Positions 13,900 to 17,728 of a stretch of DNA of 17,728 bases are shown here, piece after piece. Every line of letters begins with the position of its first letter. Within the stretch, counting starts at the first letter, position 1. The position numbers were made by a program, and so were the translations under genes. Source of the DNA: an uncultured Treponema sp. GTDB taxonomy: Bacteria; Spirochaetota; Spirochaetia; Treponematales; Treponemataceae. Below the pieces are notes generated by a model, which had not been told where the DNA came from, ran no database searches, and saw nothing but the letters and a program-made list of their open reading frames with translations. Location of the stretch: the NCBI GenBank assembly GCA_937891125.1, contig CALAEZ010000032.1:1-17728 (forward strand). The letters are read 5' to 3'.

Positions 13900-15810
13900 A
13901 TGAAACTCTCTCCGCTTACTGATTGTGCTAAAAATCCACTTCCCGTTTTTGGGTATGGATTTGTTACTGATTGTGTTGAAGCCGCTGGTGCTGTTCCTGC
14001 CGGTAGCGTCTATTTTATACAAGTAAAAATGTCAAAAGATGCTAACGGTGGCATCGAAAAGCAGCTGCCCGTGCCGACAGCAGGCCAGTTCTACCTGCTG
14101 CGGGCAAAAAAAAGCGACGTCCTGCTTGGTCGCCCCATCAGCGTATACACGGCAAAAAAAGCCGCAAACGGCGCGATAAATCTCTCTTTTCTCATCCTCA
14201 AAAAAGGCTCCGGCACGCAAGAGCTTTGCTCGCTTGAAAGTGGCGACGGCATTCAGCTTATCGGTCCGCTCGGCAATTCCTTTCCCCGCCCTGCCGCTGA
14301 TGACAAAATCTGCATTGTAGGCGGCGGCATTGGCGTTGCTCCAGTGGCAGGCTTTGCCTCCACGCTTCCCGAAAAATCCTATGATTTTTACGCAAGCTTT
14401 AAAAGCGGGAGCTACGGCTTAGAGCATATTCAGCCAGCATCGCTTACCGTGACCACCGATGACGGCTCTGTCGGCGTGCACGGCATGTTACCCGCCGCCT
14501 TGACGGCAGACACGCTTCATAAAAACGGCTACAGCGTTGTTTACGCATGCGGTCCGACCCCCATGCTTGCCTACGTGCAGCAAATCTGCCGTGAGGCGGG
14601 CGTACGCTCATTTTTAAGCATGGAAAACCGCATGGCGTGCGGCGTCGGCGCCTGCTTAGGCTGTACGATTACAACGACAGAAGGCAATAAGCGCTGCTGT
14701 AAGGACGGGCCGGTGTTTGACGGCAGTATTTTGCAGTTTACGCCGCCAGCGCACAAGCCACTGTATGGGCCAGCAAAGGCTGCGGCCTCCCCTGCCGACG
14801 CAAAAACAGCGGGAAGCAGCGTAGCTTCCGGCGAAAACGCTGCAACTGCCGCCCCCCGCACAGCTCCCGCACCTCGCGTCGCTCCCGACATAAGCGTGGA
14901 TATTGCAGGCGTGCATTTTGATAACCCGGTTATCGCCGCAAGCGGCACCTTTGGCTACGGCGCCGAATACAAGACCGTGTTCGACGTCAACCGGCTCGGC
15001 GGCATTTGCTCAAAAGGACTTACGCTGCAGCCGCGCCAGGGCAACACAGGGACGCGCCTTGTCGAAACTGCTTCTGGCTTAATAAACTCTATCGGGCTTG
15101 AAAACCCCGGTATCGCACATTTTATTGACCACGAGCTTCCGGCTATGCTTGCGCTCAAGCCAGTCACCATTGCAAATCTTTCTGGCTCCTCGCTTGAAAC
15201 GTATGTCGAAGGCGCAAAGCTTTTAGACGCAACCGCCGTTCCGATGATTGAGCTGAATATCAGCTGTCCGAACGTAAAGGCAGGCGGCATGGCGTTTGGC
15301 ATGGACTGTAAGAGCGCGGCAACTGTTACCCAGGCAGTCCGCGCCGTTACCAAAAAACCGCTCATGGTAAAGCTTACGCCCAATGCGCCGGACCTTATCG
15401 GCATTGCACTTGCCGTAACCGAAGCAGGCGCGGACGCACTGAGCTTGGTAAACACGTTTCAGGCAATGGCAATCGATTTGAACACCGGAAAGCCCATTTT
15501 TGACAACATACGTGCAGGCTTTTCAGGTCCTGCCGTCAAGCCGATTGCCTTGCGCATGTGCTACGATGTCGTACAGGCAATGAACCGGCTGCCGGAAGAC
15601 AGGCGCATTCCCGTTGTCGGCTTAGGCGGCATTGCCACCTGGCAAGATGCCGTTGAATTTATCATGGCTGGAGCCGCCGCCGTGCAGGTGGGAACAGCAA
15701 CATTTGCAAATCCGCTTGCCATGACGCAGATTGTCGATGGGCTGGTGCAGTTTATGCAAAGCCGTGGCTTTACGCGTCTGGAAGATTTCCGCGCAAGCGC
15801 ACAGCGGTAG
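13900..15810 (+). CDS. pyrKD: Dihydroorotate dehydrogenase: PyrK-PyrD fusion
   Basis: A 636-residue fusion of the two subunits of class 1B dihydroorotate dehydrogenase, which oxidises dihydroorotate to orotate and passes electrons to NAD+. Residues 1-285 are PyrK. They show the FAD-binding GRPISVY, the NAD-binding GGGIGVAPVAG, and CGPTPML. A [2Fe-2S] site follows, with Cys247, Cys252, Cys255 and probably Cys267 before KDGPVF. Residues about 288-328 are a linker rich in Ala, Pro and Ser. Residues 329-636 are PyrD, with NPVIAASGTFGYG, SKGLTLQPRQGN, NSIGLENPG, ELNISCPNVK with catalytic Cys456 (Cys marks class 1), and GLGGIATWQDAVEFIMAGA for FMN phosphate binding. In characterised bacteria these are separate proteins forming a heterotetramer. 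No frameshift or internal start is apparent at the junction. The gene is monocistronic with a start-codon-proximal promoter. Confidence 0.95.
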   Translation: MKLSPLTDCAKNPLPVFGYGFVTDCVEAAGAVPAGSVYFIQVKMSKDANGGIEKQLPVPTAGQFYLLRAKKSDVLLGRPISVYTAKKAANGAINLSFLILKKGSGTQELCSLESGDGIQLIGPLGNSFPRPAADDKICIVGGGIGVAPVAGFASTLPEKSYDFYASFKSGSYGLEHIQPASLTVTTDDGSVGVHGMLPAALTADTLHKNGYSVVYACGPTPMLAYVQQICREAGVRSFLSMENRMACGVGACLGCTITTTEGNKRCCKDGPVFDGSILQFTPPAHKPLYGPAKAAASPADAKTAGSSVASGENAATAAPRTAPAPRVAPDISVDIAGVHFDNPVIAASGTFGYGAEYKTVFDVNRLGGICSKGLTLQPRQGNTGTRLVETASGLINSIGLENPGIAHFIDHELPAMLALKPVTIANLSGSSLETYVEGAKLLDATAVPMIELNISCPNVKAGGMAFGMDCKSAATVTQAVRAVTKKPLMVKLTPNAPDLIGIALAVTEAGADALSLVNTFQAMAIDLNTGKPIFDNIRAGFSGPAVKPIALRMCYDVVQAMNRLPEDRRIPVVGLGGIATWQDAVEFIMAGAAAVQVGTATFANPLAMTQIVDGLVQFMQSRGFTRLEDFRASAQR

Positions 15811-15857
15811 CGCATAAGCACGCAACCGACGCACAATCAACCCCAAACACAAACACA

Positions 15858-15886
15858 CGTAAGTCGCACGTACATTTGCGTAAGTC
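15858..15886. promoter_or_regulatory. 8-bp direct repeat with 21-bp period upstream of the EAL gene promoter
   Basis: CGTAAGTC occurs at 15858-15865 and 15879-15886, exactly 21 bp apart (two helical turns). The second copy ends 10 bp before the -35 box at 15897. That arrangement fits a binding site for an activator, but with two copies only it may be chance. Confidence 0.4.
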
Positions 15887-15896
15887 TATTTTTTAT

Positions 15897-15925
15897 TTGC
15901 CTTGCGTGCGTTTGTGTGATACAAT
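15897..15925 (+). promoter_or_regulatory. Promoter of the EAL gene (leadered)
   Basis: TTGCCT (15897-15902), exact 17-nt spacer, TACAAT (15920-15925). The predicted start at about 15932 gives a 65-nt leader with AAGGAG at 15985-15990. The -35 hexamer is the same as in the slyD promoter. Confidence 0.65.
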
Positions 15926-15996
15926 TTCTTTATCTTCATTTAAAAAAGCGTCTTCAATAGGGCGCAACAAATCCGCAGTTTTACAAGGAGTGTTCA

Positions 15997-17640
15997 ATGA
16001 AGACAATCGTGCGCACAGTATGGCTGATTGCACTTTGCGTTATAGCAAATATTGCATTAGGAATGATGATAGATGGCATTGCCCGACAAACGGGAACTGT
16101 TTTTCATATAGGTTCATATACCATTCCTGGAATTTCAGTACAAGGCGTTCTTACAGCCCTTCGCTCGCTCACTTGCATTCTGCTTGTTTTTGTCAGCTAC
16201 CGCGTCGGATTAGTAGTCGGCATTGTCCTTATCAGCTTTAATCTACTCAGCACCATAATTCCCATTATCAGAGTTCATACGCTCATGCCGCTGCCAGGAA
16301 CATTAACTTCGCTTGTTTCGCTCATTACGTTTTTAGTCATCTACAGCTTTTATAAACGGGCTGCAGTCAGCGGAAGCACCGATTTTATAACCGGCTTAAA
16401 AAACCGTCGCACGTATGTAAAAGAAGTGTATGCACGCATCTCCTCTAGTCAGCCGTTTTGCCTTGCCTGCATCGAGATTGAAGCCTTTAAGCACATCAAC
16501 GACACCTACGGTATGCAAAATGGCGACCGTATTCTACAAAAAACTGCCGACCGTCTGATTCGCACCATCGGACAAAAGGGCGATATTTTTAAAATTACCG
16601 GCGCTGTTTTCGCCATTTTCTTTGAAGATGAAGCTGCCGCAAAAGAGAGCCTGGAGCAGCTGCTCACACCAGAAAAAATCCAGCTACCAAATGATAAAAC
16701 ATCAGGTATAATCCCTGCAATTTCTGTTTCACTTGCCGTTGGCGTTGCGCTGTTCCCACAAAATTCTACTGATGCAACTGAACTTATGACAAAAGCTGAT
16801 ACGGCACTCAACGCTGCTAAAAAGTCAGAAACAAAGAAAATCCGCTTCTACACGGAAGATTTAGAATCTGCTGAAACAAAGCAGCGTGAGGCAGAAGCGT
16901 TGGTACATGAAGCGCTCACCAACGAATGGTTTTACCTTGTCTACCAGCCACAGTTCACGCTTGCAGAGCGCAAGCTGCGCGGTTTTGAAACGCTTATCCG
17001 CTGCAAAAAGCCCGATGGCACAGTTATAAGCCCCGTGCAGTTTATTCCTGCTGCCGAAAAATCAAACTTAATTTTGAAGATTGATGAATATGTGCTAAGA
17101 CGTGCGCTCTGCGAATTTAAGCCCGTGATCGAAGAAAAAGGGGCGAAGTACATTATTTCGGTAAACGTTTCTGCAAAAACAATAAGCACAACCGACTTTG
17201 CAGACCACGTAAAAACGCTGCTTGCAGAAACGCAATTTCCCGCACAATGTCTGGAAATTGAGATTACAGAATACTCGCTTGCAGACTCGCTTGAAATTAC
17301 CATTGCAAATATCAACAGCCTGCGCGAAATTGGCGTAAAGGTTGCGCTTGACGACTTTGGCACGGGCTACACGTCAATCGCACAGCTTATGAAACTCCCG
17401 ATTAACCTGCTCAAAATCGACAAAAGCTTAATTGACAACATTGAGTCAAATCAGAGTATTCGTGACCTCGTAGATTCTGTTATCTACATGGGGCATGTTA
17501 TGAACTGCGAGGTTATCTCTGAGGGCGTTGAAAACGAAAAGCAGATTGGCGTCTTACGAGAGCATAACTGCGACTTTGTGCAAGGCTTTGTTTGGGGTAA
17601 ACCGCTTTCATTTGCCGATGCCGTTCATTTGTGCAGCTAG
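15997..17640 (+). CDS. Membrane GGDEF-EAL protein, predicted c-di-GMP phosphodiesterase
   Basis: A 547-residue protein. Residues 1-125 hold about four hydrophobic segments with little periplasmic sequence, a membrane-embedded sensor of unknown type. Residues about 130-290 are a GGDEF domain that keeps TDFITGLKNRRTY, but the active-site motif is TGAVF at 201-205 instead of GGDEF, so it should not make c-di-GMP. Residues about 300-547 are an EAL domain with its key acidic and metal-binding residues present: Glu331 (ETL in place of EAL), Asn390 in VNVS, LEIEITE, Asp452-Asp453 in DDFGTGYTS, KIDKS, EGVE at 509-512, and VQGF. It is thus predicted to degrade c-di-GMP, possibly with the dead GGDEF as a regulatory part. 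AAGGAG lies 6 nt before the ATG. Confidence 0.95.
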   Translation: MKTIVRTVWLIALCVIANIALGMMIDGIARQTGTVFHIGSYTIPGISVQGVLTALRSLTCILLVFVSYRVGLVVGIVLISFNLLSTIIPIIRVHTLMPLPGTLTSLVSLITFLVIYSFYKRAAVSGSTDFITGLKNRRTYVKEVYARISSSQPFCLACIEIEAFKHINDTYGMQNGDRILQKTADRLIRTIGQKGDIFKITGAVFAIFFEDEAAAKESLEQLLTPEKIQLPNDKTSGIIPAISVSLAVGVALFPQNSTDATELMTKADTALNAAKKSETKKIRFYTEDLESAETKQREAEALVHEALTNEWFYLVYQPQFTLAERKLRGFETLIRCKKPDGTVISPVQFIPAAEKSNLILKIDEYVLRRALCEFKPVIEEKGAKYIISVNVSAKTISTTDFADHVKTLLAETQFPAQCLEIEITEYSLADSLEITIANINSLREIGVKVALDDFGTGYTSIAQLMKLPINLLKIDKSLIDNIESNQSIRDLVDSVIYMGHVMNCEVISEGVENEKQIGVLREHNCDFVQGFVWGKPLSFADAVHLCS

Positions 17641-17661
17641 ACGTCCGCTAAAACCGAACGC

Positions 17662-17704
17662 AAAAAAGGGGATGACCAATAAGTTTGCTGAATAGTGTCA
17701 TTCC
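17662..17704 (-). terminator. Possible terminator for a convergent gene beyond the window
   Basis: GGGATGAC (17669-17676) and GTCATTCC (17697-17704) form an 8-bp stem with one G-U pair over a 20-nt loop. Only the minus strand has a T-run after it (A6 at 17662-17667), so it would stop transcription coming from the right edge. It may also protect the end of the EAL transcript. Confidence 0.4.
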
Positions 17705-17728
17705 GAACTCCTGTCTGCCGCCTGCCTG

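Noticed and set aside
15811..15996. Inverted matches GCACGCAA/TTGCGTGC and ACACAAA/TTTGTGT as an RNA structure
   Set aside because: The arms are in crossed order (pseudoknot-like), mostly lie upstream of the predicted transcript start, and come from a GT/AC-biased stretch where such matches are expected by chance.
17695..17728. Second adapter at the right edge
   Set aside because: CCGAACTCCTGTC only loosely resembles the TruSeq read-2 adapter and does not match it over a useful length.
1..17728. Mobile element, prophage or defence island
   Set aside because: No transposase, integrase, phage structural, toxin-antitoxin or nuclease motifs were seen. Most genes are housekeeping or signalling, and composition looks even.

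Overview
This window looks like one chromosomal contig from a spirochaete, most likely a gut- or rumen-type Treponema. That is inferred from gene content: a dCache-type chemoreceptor, two membrane c-di-GMP proteins, an NlpC/P60 protein with a barrel-like C-terminus, a glutamate kinase without its PUA domain, and base composition near 50% GC judged by eye. I could not run a search, so the genus is an inference. The first 38 bases are Illumina adapter, so the left edge is an assembly end. I see no tRNA, rRNA, CRISPR, insertion sequence or phage gene.

Layout. 40-1164 (+): altronate dehydratase, cut off at its 5' end. 1207-3047 (-): a DUF308/HdeD-like membrane protein and a secreted NlpC/P60 protein. 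3144-4088 (+): orotidine-5'-phosphate decarboxylase. 4157-4807 (-) and 4948-5610 (+): a divergent pair, an unrecognised protein and a YesU-like DUF1961 protein, with interlocked promoters. 5813-6364 (+): a SlyD-type prolyl isomerase with a Cys/Gly tail. 6431-6922 (+): an unrecognised protein. 7053-9155 (-): a methyl-accepting chemotaxis protein. 9318-11156 (+): an unrecognised gene followed by proA. 11294-12898 (+): a sensor diguanylate cyclase. 12955-13797 (+): proB. 13900-15810 (+): a PyrK-PyrD fusion. 15997-17640 (+): a membrane protein with a degenerate GGDEF and an intact EAL domain.

How the genes work together. proA and proB give the first two steps of proline synthesis, with a cyclase gene between them. 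pyrF and the PyrK-PyrD fusion give two late steps of UMP synthesis. The diguanylate cyclase and the EAL protein would make and degrade c-di-GMP, next to a chemoreceptor. The altronate dehydratase and the YesU-like protein both fit pectin or uronate use.

The main unexpected signal is in the promoters. Seven or eight genes have a sigma-70-like promoter whose predicted start point falls on, or within about 7 nt of, the start codon, and none has a convincing Shine-Dalgarno sequence. Five others (pyrF, the 4807 gene, the chemoreceptor, proB, the EAL gene) have clear Shine-Dalgarno sequences, and four of these have a recognisable leader. This suggests mixed leaderless and leadered expression. I found no convincing novel multi-gene defence or mobile system.
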